A DNA stretch of 64,000 nt from Qaidamihabitans albus (GTDB lineage: Bacteria; Actinomycetota; Actinomycetes; Mycobacteriales; Pseudonocardiaceae). Shown piece by piece: positions 46,681 through 55,541 of this stretch. The stretch's first letter is position 1, and each line of letters starts with the position of its first letter. The stretch spans positions 62,001-126,000 of the forward strand of contig NZ_JAEHOB010000001.1 of the NCBI RefSeq assembly GCF_016464705.1. The letters are read 5' to 3'. A model generated the notes under the pieces. The model had not been told where the DNA came from. It worked only from the letters and a program-made list of their open reading frames with translations, and did no database searches. Made by a program: the position numbers and the translations under genes.

Positions 46681-46838
46681 GTGAGAGAACCGACAGGTCA
46701 GGGCTCGGTTCCCGAGGTGTCGCCCCGCTACTCTCAGGGAATCCCCAAACGTCCACACCGCATGGCGGTGTGTTCCAGCCATTCGGTCGCCGGCAACGAA
46801 GCCCGCACCCGGACAACGAGGTTCGGTGTGGGCTTTTG
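46681..46838 (+). promoter_or_regulatory. Structured pckG leader with terminator/antiterminator pairing
   Basis: Nested stems: P1 UGAGAG/CUCUCA (46682-46687, 46731-46736), P2 CGACA/UGUCG (46691-46695, 46718-46722), P3 CUCGG/CCGAG (46704-46708, 46712-46716). A further hairpin CACACCGC/GCGGUGUG is at 46754-46772. An 11-bp terminator stem (46799-46809 with 46825-46835) ends in UUUU 14 bases before the ribosome site. CCACACCG (46753-46760) is exactly complementary to CGGUGUGG (46824-46831), so terminator and antiterminator exclude each other. This is the layout of a riboswitch or attenuator; I cannot name the class. Confidence 0.6.
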
Positions 46839-46859
46839 TCGTCGAAGTCAGGAGTAGAG

Positions 46860-48683
46860 ATGACTGCAGTAGCCATCCCCGGTCTGGACAAGGCGCCCAC
46901 GAGCCACAGCGGCGTGCTGTCCTGGGTACGGGAGGTCGCTGAGCTGACCAACCCGGACCGAGTGGTGTGGGTGGACGGCTCCGACGAAGAGGCCGAACGG
47001 ATCAACGCGGAACTCGTGGCGGCGGGCACCTTCGTGCCGCTGAAGGCCAAGCCCAACTCCTACTGGGCGGCGTCCGACCCGAGCGACGTGGCGCGAGTTG
47101 AGGAGCGCACCTTCATCTGTTCCGAGCGGGAGTCCGACGCCGGGCCCACCAACAACTGGATGCACCCGGACCAGATGAAGGCCACCATGACCGAGCTCTA
47201 CCGGGGCTGCATGCGTGGTCGCACGATGTACGTCATCCCGTTCTGCATGGGCCCGCTCGGCGACGACAACCCGAAGCTCGGCATCGAGATCACCGACTTC
47301 GCCTACGTCGTCGCCTCGATGCGGGTGATGACCCGGATGGGCAAGAAGGCGCTGGACAAGTTCGTGAAGGAGGACGGCACCGAACGTGAGTTCGTGCCCG
47401 CCCTGCACTCGGTCGGCGCGCCGCTGGAGCCGGGCCAGCAGGACGTGCCGTGGCCCTGCAACGACACGAAGTACATCACCCACTTCCCGGAGTCGCGCAC
47501 GATCTGGAGCTACGGTTCCGGCTACGGCGGCAACTCCCTGCTCGGCAAGAAGTGCTACTCGCTGCGTATCGCCTCGGTGATGGCGCGCGACGAGGGCTGG
47601 CTCGCCGAGCACATGCTGATCCTCAAGCTGATCTCGCCGGAGAACAAGGCCTACTACGTCGCGGCGGCGTTCCCGAGCGCCTGCGGCAAGACCAACCTGG
47701 CGATGCTGCAGCCGACCATCCCCGGTTGGCGGGTCGAGACGCTCGGTGACGACATCGCGTGGATGCGCTTCGGCAAGGACGGCCGCCTGTACGCCGTCAA
47801 CCCCGAGGCCGGCTTCTTCGGTGTCGCGCCGGGCACCAACTGGAAGACCAACCCGACCGCCATGCAGACCATCGAGAAGGGCAACTCGGTGTTCACCAAC
47901 GTCGCCCTGACCGACGACGGTGACGTGTGGTGGGAAGGCATGGAGAACAAGCCGGCGCACGCGACGTCCTGGAAGAAGCAGGACTGGACGCCGGACTCGG
48001 AGGAGCCCGCCGCGCACCCGAACTCGCGGTACTGCACGCCGATGTCGCAGTGCCCGATCCTCGCGCCGGAGTGGGACGACCCGAACGGCGTGCCGATCTC
48101 CGCCATCCTCTTCGGTGGTCGCCGGGCGACCACGGTGCCACTGGTGAACGAGGCCCGCGACTGGCAGCACGGCGTCTTCATGGGCGCCACCATGTCGTCG
48201 GAGAAGACCGCCGCGGCGGCGGGCAAGGTCGGCGAGGTGCGGCGCGACCCGATGGCGATGCTGCCGTTCCTCGGCTACCACGCCGCCGACTACTTCAGGC
48301 ACTGGCTCGAGGTCGGCAAGGGTGCGGACGAAACCAAGCTGCCCCGGATCTACTACGTCAACTGGTTCCGCCGGGGCGACGACAAGCGTTTCCTGTGGCC
48401 GGGCTTCGGCGAGAACTCGCGCGTGCTGAAGTGGATCGTCGGGCGGATCGAGGGCACCGCCTCGGCCGCCGAGACCCCGGTCGGCCTCGTGCCGAAGGCG
48501 GAGGACCTCGACACCGACGGGCTCGCCGAGCCACTCGAGGACATCCAGGCCTCCCTGGACGTCGATCCCGAGGAGTGGCGCCACGAGATCCCGATGATCG
48601 AGGAGTGGTTCGCCAAGATCGGCGACAAGGTTCCCGCCAGCCTGCATGACGAGCTGGAGGCGCTCAAGCAGCGCCTCGGCTGA
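46860..48683 (+). CDS. pckG: Phosphoenolpyruvate carboxykinase (GTP)
   Basis: 607 residues, the GTP-type length. Interconverts oxaloacetate and PEP with GTP, the entry to gluconeogenesis when cells grow on acids or lipids. The kinase loop is [16 protein letters not shown], the metal site [10 protein letters not shown], the nucleotide block [15 protein letters not shown], and the substrate loop [15 protein letters not shown] precedes ATG 46860. Control is suggested by both an operator dyad and a terminator-type leader. A hairpin follows the stop. The monocarboxylate permease at 56786 would fit the same physiology but is separate. Confidence 0.96.
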   Translation: MTAVAIPGLDKAPTSHSGVLSWVREVAELTNPDRVVWVDGSDEEAERINAELVAAGTFVPLKAKPNSYWAASDPSDVARVEERTFICSERESDAGPTNNWMHPDQMKATMTELYRGCMRGRTMYVIPFCMGPLGDDNPKLGIEITDFAYVVASMRVMTRMGKKALDKFVKEDGTEREFVPALHSVGAPLEPGQQDVPWPCNDTKYITHFPESRTIWSYGSGYGGNSLLGKKCYSLRIASVMARDEGWLAEHMLILKLISPENKAYYVAAAFPSACGKTNLAMLQPTIPGWRVETLGDDIAWMRFGKDGRLYAVNPEAGFFGVAPGTNWKTNPTAMQTIEKGNSVFTNVALTDDGDVWWEGMENKPAHATSWKKQDWTPDSEEPAAHPNSRYCTPMSQCPILAPEWDDPNGVPISAILFGGRRATTVPLVNEARDWQHGVFMGATMSSEKTAAAAGKVGEVRRDPMAMLPFLGYHAADYFRHWLEVGKGADETKLPRIYYVNWFRRGDDKRFLWPGFGENSRVLKWIVGRIEGTASAAETPVGLVPKAEDLDTDGLAEPLEDIQASLDVDPEEWRHEIPMIEEWFAKIGDKVPASLHDELEALKQRLG

Positions 48684-48692
48684 GTTCCCGTT

Positions 48693-48739
48693 CGTGGTGC
48701 GGGCCGCCTTCGGCAAAATGGAGGGTGGCCCGCACCACG
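48693..48739 (+). terminator. Terminator hairpin after pckG
   Basis: CGTGGTGCGGGCC (48693-48705) pairs with GGCCCGCACCACG (48727-48739) around a 21-base loop. It also lies immediately upstream of the next gene's -10. Confidence 0.75.
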
Positions 48740-48745
48740 TTTCGG

Positions 48746-48751
48746 TAGGGT
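48746..48751 (+). promoter_or_regulatory. -10 hexamer TAGGGT, predicted leaderless start at 48758
   Basis: Six bases (CGGGCC) separate it from the GTG of the luciferase-like gene. Confidence 0.5.
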
Positions 48752-48757
48752 CGGGCC

Positions 48758-49642
48758 GTGAGCACCGGCAGCCAGCGCTCCTTCCGCTTCGGCGTGAACA
48801 TGATGGTCCCGACCGACCGGGCCGGCTGGGTCGGGAACTGCCGCAAGGCCGAGGACCTCGGCTACGACGTCGTCGCCGTCGCCGATCACCTCGGTATGCC
48901 TGCACCGTTCCCGGCGCTCGTACTCGCCGCCGAGGTGACCGAGCGCGTCCGGCTGTGCACGTTCGTGCTCAACGCCGCCTTCTACAACCCCGCGCTGCTC
49001 GCCCGTGATGTGGCCGGCACCGACCAGTTCACCGGCGGACGGCTCGAACTCGGGCTCGGCGCCGGCTACGTGAAGGCCGAGTTCGATGCCGCCGGCCTGC
49101 CCTTCGACAGCGCGCGCCGACGGATCGACCACCTCGGCCACACCGTCGCGGAGCTGCGCAGGCTGTTCGGCCAGGACGACCCGAGACCGGTGCAGCGACC
49201 GGGCCCGCCGCTGCTGATCGGCGGCAACGGCGACCGGGTGCTGAGGCTGGCGGCGCGGGAGGCGGACATCGCCGGGTTCACCGGCGCGCGGTTCACCGCC
49301 GACGGCACGTCCGGATCGCTGGCCGGGGCCGAGGATGTCGCCGAGCGGGTCGAGTTCGTCCGCACCGCCGCCGGTGACCGCGCGGACGACATCGAGCTCA
49401 ACGTGCTCGTGCAGAAGGTACTGATCACCGACGACCGCGCCGCCGCGCTGCGGCAGTTCCAGCATTACGAACCGGAGCTGACCGTCGAGGAGCTCGGTGA
49501 GCTGCCCACACTCCTGGTGGGCACCGCCGCGGAGATCGCCGACCAGCTCCGCGCGCACCGCAAGCGGTTCGGCTTCAGCTACATCACCGTGCTCGAACCC
49601 GATCTCGAACCGTTCGCCGAGGTGATGGAGCTGCTGCGCTGA
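48758..49642 (+). CDS. Luciferase-like (LLM class) F420-dependent oxidoreductase
   Basis: 294 residues, a TIM barrel. Blocks typical of the TIGR03621-type F420 branch are RFGVNMMVPTDRAGWVGNCRKAEDLGYDVVAVADHLG at the N-terminus, FYNPALLARDVAGTDQFTGGRLELGLGAGYVKAEF, and PPLLIGGNGDRVLRLAAREADIAGF. The probable cofactor is F420 rather than FMN, as in most actinobacterial members; the substrate is unknown. The ABC ATPase gene starts 2 bases after its stop, so it heads a three-gene run. Confidence 0.82.
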   Translation: MSTGSQRSFRFGVNMMVPTDRAGWVGNCRKAEDLGYDVVAVADHLGMPAPFPALVLAAEVTERVRLCTFVLNAAFYNPALLARDVAGTDQFTGGRLELGLGAGYVKAEFDAAGLPFDSARRRIDHLGHTVAELRRLFGQDDPRPVQRPGPPLLIGGNGDRVLRLAAREADIAGFTGARFTADGTSGSLAGAEDVAERVEFVRTAAGDRADDIELNVLVQKVLITDDRAAALRQFQHYEPELTVEELGELPTLLVGTAAEIADQLRAHRKRFGFSYITVLEPDLEPFAEVMELLR

Positions 49643-49644
49643 CC

Positions 49645-50247
49645 GTGCTCACCGTCGACGGCCTTGGCGTGCGCGCGGGTGAGCAATGGCTGTTCCGGGG
49701 AGTCGACCTGCGCCTCGCCGCGGGCGAGTGCCTCGTAGTGACCGGGCCGAACGGCAGTGGTAAGTCGACTCTGCTGCGCTGCCTGTACGGCATGCAGGAA
49801 GGCGCCGAGGGGCGGGTCGCCGTCTGCGGCCGGGTACCGGACGAGCGCGACCGGGACTTCCGCCGCCGGGTATCGGTGCTGCTCGACGACTCCGACTTCT
49901 TCGCCGAGCTCACCCCGGTGCAGCACCTGGAGCTGCTCGCAGGCTCGTTCGGCACTGAGTTCGGCACCGGCGACCTGCTCGCCGACGCCGGGCTCACCGA
50001 GCGGGCGACCGTTCCAGCCGGCCGGCTCTCCGCCGGGCAGCGGCGCAGGTTACTGCTGCTCGGTGCCACCGCCAGGCCGTTCGACGTCCTGCTGCTCGAC
50101 GAGCCGGAACGGGCGCTCGACGTGGCGGGCAAGGAATGGTTGACCGGCCTCGCCGCCAGGGCCACCGGGTCGGGCGCCGCGGTGGTGCTGGCGACCCACC
50201 ATCCGGCACTGCTGAGCTCCGCGGACCACGTGCTGGACCTGGCGTGA
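49645..50247 (+). CDS. ABC transporter ATP-binding protein (short form)
   Basis: 200 residues, compact. Walker A VTGPNGSGKSTLLRCL, Q-loop region VLLDDSDFF (no Gln at the usual place), a degenerate signature LSAGQRRRLLLLGA, Walker B VLLLDEPERALD and H-loop ATHHPALL. The shortened helical domain recalls CcmA-like or lantibiotic-type ATPases. GTG 49645 is coupled to the preceding gene, and its stop overlaps the permease start by 4 bases. Confidence 0.82.
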   Translation: MLTVDGLGVRAGEQWLFRGVDLRLAAGECLVVTGPNGSGKSTLLRCLYGMQEGAEGRVAVCGRVPDERDRDFRRRVSVLLDDSDFFAELTPVQHLELLAGSFGTEFGTGDLLADAGLTERATVPAGRLSAGQRRRLLLLGATARPFDVLLLDEPERALDVAGKEWLTGLAARATGSGAAVVLATHHPALLSSADHVLDLA

Positions 50248-51452
50248 CGGCCGCCCTTCGGCTGCCGGGTGAGTCCCGTCTCCGCCGGGTCCTTTCCGGT
50301 GACTGGCCCACGTTCGTGGCGTTTTTCGCGGTGGGCCTGCTCGTCTCGGCCTTCTTCCGGCTGGCCTGGTGGCGGGACGTCCTGCTGACCGGCCCGGTCG
50401 GGTCGCCCGCGGTGGTGCTCGGCCTGTTCGCCGTCTGCTGCGCTCTCGGCTGGCGGTCGCTGTTGCGGCGCACGTTCCTCTGGGCCGATCCCGCGACGCT
50501 GACCTGGGCCGACTTCGGCAACGCCGACCGGGTGCGGGCGGTCAGCGGGCGGTTGTGGATCGCATGGGCCACTCGCCTGCTGGCGCTCGGCTACCTCGGA
50601 GCCTTCCTCGCAGCGCTGTACGAGGTTCCCGGCTGGGTGTGGCCGGCCGGGGGCGGGGTCCTGCTCGCCGGTGCGGTCCCGGCCTTCGTTCTGGCCGCGG
50701 GTGCGGGAGCGTCGTCCCCGGTGCGGCTGCCCGTCGCCGTCCGGGCGGGGCGGCAGGAGCTCGTCGAGGGCTGGGCGGAGCGAGTCGTGCGAACCGTGTC
50801 CCTGACCTTCCTCGACCCGCTCATGATGTTGCCGTCGGCGCGGCCCGCGGTGACCGGCTCGCTGCGACGGCGGTCGCTCCCTCGGCTGGCGGCCGCCGGG
50901 ATCGTGGGCCGCACCCGGTACCTCGGCTCCGCGGTGCTCCTCGCGCTCGCCGCGGCCGCCGCGCACGTGGCGCTGCCGGGCATACCGGACGCGGTGCTTG
51001 CCGGGCTGGGTGGCTTCGCCGCGCTGCTGCCGTTCGGCGGTGGGCTCGGTGAGCTCTGGCGCTCGGCCGGCCTCCGCCGCTGGGTCGACGCCCCGGACCG
51101 GACGCTGCGCGCATGGCACGGCGCCGCGCTGGCGGCACTCGCACTCGGCTGGGGGCTGTTGCTGCTGGCCGGGACGGCCCTGCTGGACGCCCCGTTGACC
51201 GGGACGGCGTGGCTGGTGCTGCCGCTGGTGGCGGCGGTCGTGGTGCGCACGGTCACGCGGCCACCGCTGGACTACGGCGATCTCGGGATGACGGACACGC
51301 CGTTCGGGCAGGCCCCGGTGCGGCTGATCGCCCAGCTCGTCCGGGGACCCGATCTCGGGATCGCCGGGGTGTGGCTGCTGTCGGTGTCGCCGCTGGGGTG
51401 GTTCACCGTGCTCACGACGTTCGCGCTGGTCGCGTGGTGCGTGCTGCGCTGA
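50244..51452 (+). CDS. Polytopic membrane protein, partner of the ABC ATPase
   Basis: 402 residues with about ten hydrophobic helices (for example TFVAFFAVGLLVSAFF, AVVLGLFAVCCALGW, LAALALGWGLLLLAG, LVLPLVAAVVVRTV). The central loop has RRRSLPRLAAAGIVGRTRYLGSAVLL. No permease family signature is recognisable, but GTG overlap with the ATPase stop makes it the membrane half of that exporter. Substrate unknown. Confidence 0.7.
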   Translation: MTAALRLPGESRLRRVLSGDWPTFVAFFAVGLLVSAFFRLAWWRDVLLTGPVGSPAVVLGLFAVCCALGWRSLLRRTFLWADPATLTWADFGNADRVRAVSGRLWIAWATRLLALGYLGAFLAALYEVPGWVWPAGGGVLLAGAVPAFVLAAGAGASSPVRLPVAVRAGRQELVEGWAERVVRTVSLTFLDPLMMLPSARPAVTGSLRRRSLPRLAAAGIVGRTRYLGSAVLLALAAAAAHVALPGIPDAVLAGLGGFAALLPFGGGLGELWRSAGLRRWVDAPDRTLRAWHGAALAALALGWGLLLLAGTALLDAPLTGTAWLVLPLVAAVVVRTVTRPPLDYGDLGMTDTPFGQAPVRLIAQLVRGPDLGIAGVWLLSVSPLGWFTVLTTFALVAWCVLR

Positions 51453-51461
51453 GGTCCCTGC

Positions 51462-52025
51462 CTACCGGCGGGTGGCCAGCGTCGCCGGGTCGATCTTCAG
51501 CTCGACCGGTGCCGTCACCGTGAACGGCTCTTCGGAGTCCGCGATGATCTCGTACTCGCCGTCGATCAGCTGGTACGCGGTGACGGTGAGCGGAGAATCC
51601 AGATCGATCAGCCAGTAGTGCTCGATCCCGGCCTCCGCGTACTCGGCGAACTTCGTCACCTGGTCGGTGCGCTTGGTCCCCGGTGAGATGATCTCAACGG
51701 CGAGTACGACGTCGGTGGCATCGAGCCGCGCGGGGTTCGCCTCCACCACACGGGTGTGTGTGACCACCACATCCGGAGCGCGGACTGTGGCCGGATGGGC
51801 GGCCTCCACCACGATCTCCGTGTCCTGGACAGCTTCCAGTTCGTCTGGGAGCTGGCCGTTCAATTGAAAGGTCAGGCGATACATCACACGTTGATGCAAT
51901 GGTGCCGGCCTCGGTACCACCGAGAGAACCCCCTCGACGAGCTCGTAGCGGAGCGACTCGTCCTGAGGTAGGTCGGCCCACTCCTCGAGGGTCAGGAGAT
52001 GGTCGGGCCAGTGCACGGCACTCAT
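51462..52025 (-). CDS. Uma2-family (DUF820) PD-(D/E)xK nuclease-like protein
   Basis: 187 residues. Opens LTLEEWADLPQDESLRYELVEGVLSVVP, the family hallmark. Nuclease-type residues follow: APDVVVTHT (Asp), VVLAVEIISPGTKRTDQVTKFAEYAEAGIEHYWLIDLD (Glu-x-Ser ... Lys). The remaining C-terminal part forms strands. Uma2 proteins are widespread in actinomycetes and cyanobacteria; they have a restriction-endonuclease fold, but their biological role is not settled. AAGGG precedes ATG 52025. It stands alone. Confidence 0.85.
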   Translation of the reverse strand: MSAVHWPDHLLTLEEWADLPQDESLRYELVEGVLSVVPRPAPLHQRVMYRLTFQLNGQLPDELEAVQDTEIVVEAAHPATVRAPDVVVTHTRVVEANPARLDATDVVLAVEIISPGTKRTDQVTKFAEYAEAGIEHYWLIDLDSPLTVTAYQLIDGEYEIIADSEEPFTVTAPVELKIDPATLATRR

Positions 52026-52076
52026 CGTCTGCCCTTCATGCGGCGTTTGGTGTTGTCACCGACTGTATCGTGCCGC

Positions 52077-53363
52077 TCAGCTGAGCAGGTCCACGAGCTT
52101 GTCGACGGCGAGGTAGGTGAACAGCGCCAGGCACAGGGTCAGCAGCCCGTTCGACAGCCACCGCGAGCGGCACTCCCGTGGCAGCCGCCTCGAGTTCAGC
52201 ATCACCAGCAGCGTCCCGGCGAGGAACGGCATGAACAGCGCGCCGAGCACGCCGTAGGTGACGGTGAGCTGGAACGGCTTGTCGAGGAACAGCAGTGCCA
52301 TCGGCGGGAACGTCAGCCACAGCACGTAGCCGCGGTAGACCGGGCTGCGCACCCCGGCCTTGCGCTCGTAGTCCGCGCGGTCGTCCTCGACCTCCCTGGG
52401 CAGCCGCCAGGTGCGCCACCAGTCGGCGAACAGCAGGCTGACGCCGTTCCAGACGCCGACCAGCGAGCTGAACGAGACCGCGAAGAAGCCGACCAGGAAG
52501 GGGATCCGCGCCCACTGCCCGTAGTCGGCGGCCAGCGTGTCTCCGAGCATCAGCAGGCCCTCGTCACCGGACACGACGTCCTGCCCGAGCAGGAGTTCCG
52601 AGCCGACGATCAGCATGGCGATGACGAAGATGCCCGTGGTGACATAACCGGCCGCGTTGTCCAGCCGCATCATCGACAGCCAGCGCGCCGAGTGCCAGCC
52701 CTTCGCCATCGTCCAGTACCCGTACGCCGCCATCGTGATCGTGCCGCCGACGCCGCCGACCAGGCCGAGCACGTAGACGAGCGAACCGTCCGGGAGCCGC
52801 GGCACGAACCCCTTGCCGACGTCCAGCAGGTTGGGCGCCACGAGGATCGCGGTACCGACGACCGTGACGAACATGATGCCGACGAACGCGGTCATCACCT
52901 TCTCGATCAGCGCGTAGCGGCCGAACCACACGAGCAGAAACCCGAGCAGGCCGCACAGGATCGCCCAGTACCGCACCGAGATGTCGGGGAAGAGCGCATT
53001 GAGCGGCAGCCCCGAGGCGGACATCGCCGTGGCGCCGTAGACGAACCCCCAGACGACCGCATAGGCGCCGAAGTAGACCAGCACCCACCGGCCGAGCGTG
53101 CGCCAGCCGGACAGCAGCGTGTGTCCCGAGGTGAGGTGCCAGCGACCGACGGCCTCGGCGAGCGCGATCTTGACGACCGTGCCGACGATGACCGCCCAGA
53201 GCAGCACATACCCGAAACGGGAACCGGCGACCATGGTGGCGACCAGGTCGCCGGCGCCGACGCCCGTCGCGGCCGCCATGATTCCCGGTCCGATCTGGCG
53301 CAGCCGGGCACGCCACCCGACCGGAACGCCTGCCACGTCGTCGTGGCCGACCTGATTCGACAT
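52077..53363 (-). CDS. Nramp-superfamily transporter lacking the DPGN motif
   Basis: 428 residues from ATG 53363 (TACCTT at 7 nt), eleven helices. The overall order matches Nramp proteins, with helix 1 as IGPGIMAAATGVGAGDLVATMVAGSRFGY and helix 6 as GGVGGTITMAAYGYWTMAKGW. The divalent-metal ligands of true Nramps (DPGN in helix 1, MPH in helix 6) are absent: GAGD stands in place of DPGN. It therefore belongs to a diverged branch whose substrate is uncertain; it could be Mg2+ or not a metal at all. Confidence 0.8.
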   Translation of the reverse strand: MSNQVGHDDVAGVPVGWRARLRQIGPGIMAAATGVGAGDLVATMVAGSRFGYVLLWAVIVGTVVKIALAEAVGRWHLTSGHTLLSGWRTLGRWVLVYFGAYAVVWGFVYGATAMSASGLPLNALFPDISVRYWAILCGLLGFLLVWFGRYALIEKVMTAFVGIMFVTVVGTAILVAPNLLDVGKGFVPRLPDGSLVYVLGLVGGVGGTITMAAYGYWTMAKGWHSARWLSMMRLDNAAGYVTTGIFVIAMLIVGSELLLGQDVVSGDEGLLMLGDTLAADYGQWARIPFLVGFFAVSFSSLVGVWNGVSLLFADWWRTWRLPREVEDDRADYERKAGVRSPVYRGYVLWLTFPPMALLFLDKPFQLTVTYGVLGALFMPFLAGTLLVMLNSRRLPRECRSRWLSNGLLTLCLALFTYLAVDKLVDLLS

Positions 53364-53370
53364 GCCGGGG

Positions 53371-53376
53371 AAGGTA
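53371..53376 (-). promoter_or_regulatory. -10 hexamer TACCTT, predicted leaderless start at 53363
   Basis: The plus-strand AAGGTA is seven bases from the ATG of the Nramp-like gene; an ATG at 53387 would lie upstream of the transcript. Confidence 0.5.
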
Positions 53377-53470
53377 ACGCAGCTCACGTCCGTCGCGGAA
53401 CACGGCGGTCCGGACCTTTACCTTCCCTTAGGACTGGCGCTGCTTCTCCACATCGCGCGGGCGCGAACTT

Positions 53471-53743
53471 TCAGGAGACCTGCGGCAGCTCGGTGCCCGG
53501 TGGTGCCTCGACGGCATCGCGCAGCGTGTCGAGGGGCAGGTCCACCGCGTCGGCGACGGCGGCGACCGTGAAGAACGCCGGGGTCGGGATCCGGCCGGTC
53601 TCGATCTTGCGCAGCGTCTCCACCGAGATCGCCGCCGACGCGGCGACCTCCACCATGCTCCGCGCGCCACGTGCGCGGCGGAGCACGGCGCCGAGCCGCT
53701 GCCCGCGTTCCCGCTCGGCCTCGCTCAACGGCACTCGCACCAC
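53471..53743 (-). CDS. Small XRE-type helix-turn-helix regulator
   Basis: 90 residues from GTG 53743 (TACTAT at 6 nt); a longer reading to 53926 crosses the neighbouring gene end and is not supported. The fold is ERERGQRLGAVLRRARGARSMVEVAASAAISVETLRKIETGRIPTPAFFTVAAVADAVDLPLDTL, a complete Cro/C1 domain with little else. Its target may be the Nramp-like transporter gene 107 bp downstream on the same strand, or its own promoter. Confidence 0.78.
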   Translation of the reverse strand: MVRVPLSEAERERGQRLGAVLRRARGARSMVEVAASAAISVETLRKIETGRIPTPAFFTVAAVADAVDLPLDTLRDAVEAPPGTELPQVS

Positions 53744-53749
53744 GAGCCG

Positions 53750-53755
53750 ATAGTA
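53750..53755 (-). promoter_or_regulatory. -10 hexamer TACTAT, predicted leaderless start at 53743
   Basis: The plus-strand ATAGTA is six bases from the GTG of the XRE gene. Confidence 0.55.
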
Positions 53756-53784
53756 GTACCGCCGGCGGGAACGCGGGAGTTGCG

Positions 53785-53818
53785 CACAGCCTGTGGACAA
53801 CTCTGTGCACAGGCTGTG
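53785..53818. terminator. Hairpin with embedded DnaA-box-like sequence
   Basis: CACAGCCTGTG (53785-53795) pairs with CACAGGCTGTG (53808-53818). Within it TGTGGACAA (53792-53800) is a perfect actinobacterial DnaA box, with TGTGCACAG and TGTGGACCC beside it. Its place directly after the hydrolase stop favours a terminator. Confidence 0.5.
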
Positions 53819-53826
53819 GACCCCCG

Positions 53827-55434
53827 CTACGCGCCGGGGGGCACGGGCAGCGGTGTTCCGGGGCAGGTCGTGTCCTCCGGCACGACGCCGTCCACCAGAT
53901 AGTTCTCCACAACCCGGTCGGCACAACCGTTGCCGCCCGCGTAGATGCCGTGGTCCCCCTCACCGGTGATGGTGAGCATCCGGGAGCCCTCGAACGCCCG
54001 GTGTGCCCGCCGGGCGCCCTCGATGGGCGTCGCCGGGTCGTGCACCGACTGCACGATCAGCACCGGCGGCACGCCCTCGCCGTCGATCTCCGGAAGCTCG
54101 ATGGGCTTGTTCTTCCAGAAGATGCACGGCTGGACCAGCCAGCCCCAGCCGAGCAGCGGGTAGTGCCTGCCGAGCACCTCGGACTGCCGGACGACGCTGC
54201 CCCGGTTGCCGTACCACGGCCCCTCGTTGCACGGGATCGTCCAGAAGCTCGCGTCGTAGGCGTCGTCGTAGTCGAGCGGCACCAGCAGCGGCTGCGGTCC
54301 GAACGCCTCGACCTCGGGAATCCGCGCCTTGACCTTCTCGGCGGCCGAAGCCTGCTGCTCGGCGGAGGCCTCGGCACCGGTCAGGGTCCGCACGCTCACC
54401 AGGTATTCCGCGAGTCCGGGGAACGAGCGCTTGTTGTAGAGCATCCCGGCGATCGCGTTGTCCAGCTCGTTCGGGCCGACCTGCTCGCCGTCGAGCTCCA
54501 CCGGCTGCTTCGCCAGCGCCGCGCGGACCCGCTCGTAGGTCTCCCTCGCCGCGTCGCCGGTGGGGCCGAAGTGGTACAGCGAGTCGTACTTGGCCATCCA
54601 CGGCAGGAAGTCCGCGCGCCAGCGCCGCTCGAATCCCAGCGGCTGCCAGTCGAAGGAGCGCTGCCATGTGGTGGTGAACTCCGTCGCCGAGTCGAGCACG
54701 AACCGGCCGGTGTGCTCCGGGAACCGCTGCGCGTAGTGCGCGCCGAGCCACGTGCCCGCCGAGTAGCCGACCCAGTTGATCTTGTCGCGGCCGAGCAGCA
54801 CGCGGAGCAGGTCCATGTCCCGGGTCGTCTGGTAGGTGTTGATCAGCGGGCCGAGCTCGCCGGAGTGCTGCTGGCAGGAGTCGGCGGCGTACTTCGTGGC
54901 GTCCAGGATGAGGTTGAGGTTCTTCCGGTCCCGGTCGCGCGGGTCGAGCGAGTCACCAGTGCCGATCGCGCCGCCGCACGTGATGTTCGTGCTCTTGCCC
55001 GTCCCGCGCGGATCGAAGCCGATGACCTCCTGGTGCTCCCGCAACGTGTCCTGGTTGCGCAGCCGCGCCGGGAAGATGCGGCCGGGTGCTCCTGGACCGC
55101 CGGGGTTGGTCAGCACGCTGGCGGTCGCCTCGCCGCCGGTCGCCTTGAGCCTGCTGACCGCGATGGTGATGTCGACGCGGTCCTCGGTGCGGTCCCAGTC
55201 GCGCGGCGCGGCGTAGGTCGCGCACTCCATGTCCTCCGCACCCGCCGGTGGCTGGGACGGCAACTCGTCACCTGAGCAGACGTGCCAGTCGAGCACCTGG
55301 TCGGCGTAGCGGGCGGGAATATCCGCGGAGCCGGCGGGCCTACTGCCCGCCGGCTCCGCGAGGGCCGGGGTGAGCCCGGCCAGCAAGGTGCCCGCCGTCG
55401 CCGGGATCACCACGGCGAGGCGAAGTCGTCTCAT
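53827..55434 (-). CDS. Secreted alpha/beta-hydrolase, tripeptidyl aminopeptidase (S33) type
   Basis: 535 residues from ATG 55434, with GAGGA upstream. Signal peptide RRLRLAVVIPATAGTLLAGLTPALA. The catalytic triad is visible: nucleophile Ser in VGYSAGTWLG, Asp in SVHDPATPIEGA and His in GEGDHGIYAGG. The oxyanion-type block is LTNPGGPGAPGR, and FDPRGTGKS is the family marker. The C-terminal TAP-like domain has Cys pairs (CADRVVEN ... TTCPG). Related streptomycete enzymes (SlpD/SlpE, Tap) remove peptides from protein N-termini outside the cell. Confidence 0.88.
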   Translation of the reverse strand: MRRLRLAVVIPATAGTLLAGLTPALAEPAGSRPAGSADIPARYADQVLDWHVCSGDELPSQPPAGAEDMECATYAAPRDWDRTEDRVDITIAVSRLKATGGEATASVLTNPGGPGAPGRIFPARLRNQDTLREHQEVIGFDPRGTGKSTNITCGGAIGTGDSLDPRDRDRKNLNLILDATKYAADSCQQHSGELGPLINTYQTTRDMDLLRVLLGRDKINWVGYSAGTWLGAHYAQRFPEHTGRFVLDSATEFTTTWQRSFDWQPLGFERRWRADFLPWMAKYDSLYHFGPTGDAARETYERVRAALAKQPVELDGEQVGPNELDNAIAGMLYNKRSFPGLAEYLVSVRTLTGAEASAEQQASAAEKVKARIPEVEAFGPQPLLVPLDYDDAYDASFWTIPCNEGPWYGNRGSVVRQSEVLGRHYPLLGWGWLVQPCIFWKNKPIELPEIDGEGVPPVLIVQSVHDPATPIEGARRAHRAFEGSRMLTITGEGDHGIYAGGNGCADRVVENYLVDGVVPEDTTCPGTPLPVPPGA

Positions 55435-55541
55435 CTGGTTGTCCTCGTTCCTGTCGGCCGGAGGGAGCCCGGGGTCAGCCGGGGTAATTGAAGCGGGCCG
55501 CCGCCGCCGGGACAACCCGCCTTCGGTAGGCGAGTCGGGCG

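Noticed and set aside
46681-46760. pckG leader as a standard glycine riboswitch
   Set aside because: Only the P1-like GAGAG/CUCUCAGG resembles it. The conserved GCCGAAGGGGCAA-type core is missing, and pckG is not a usual glycine-riboswitch target. I therefore leave it as an unassigned structured leader.
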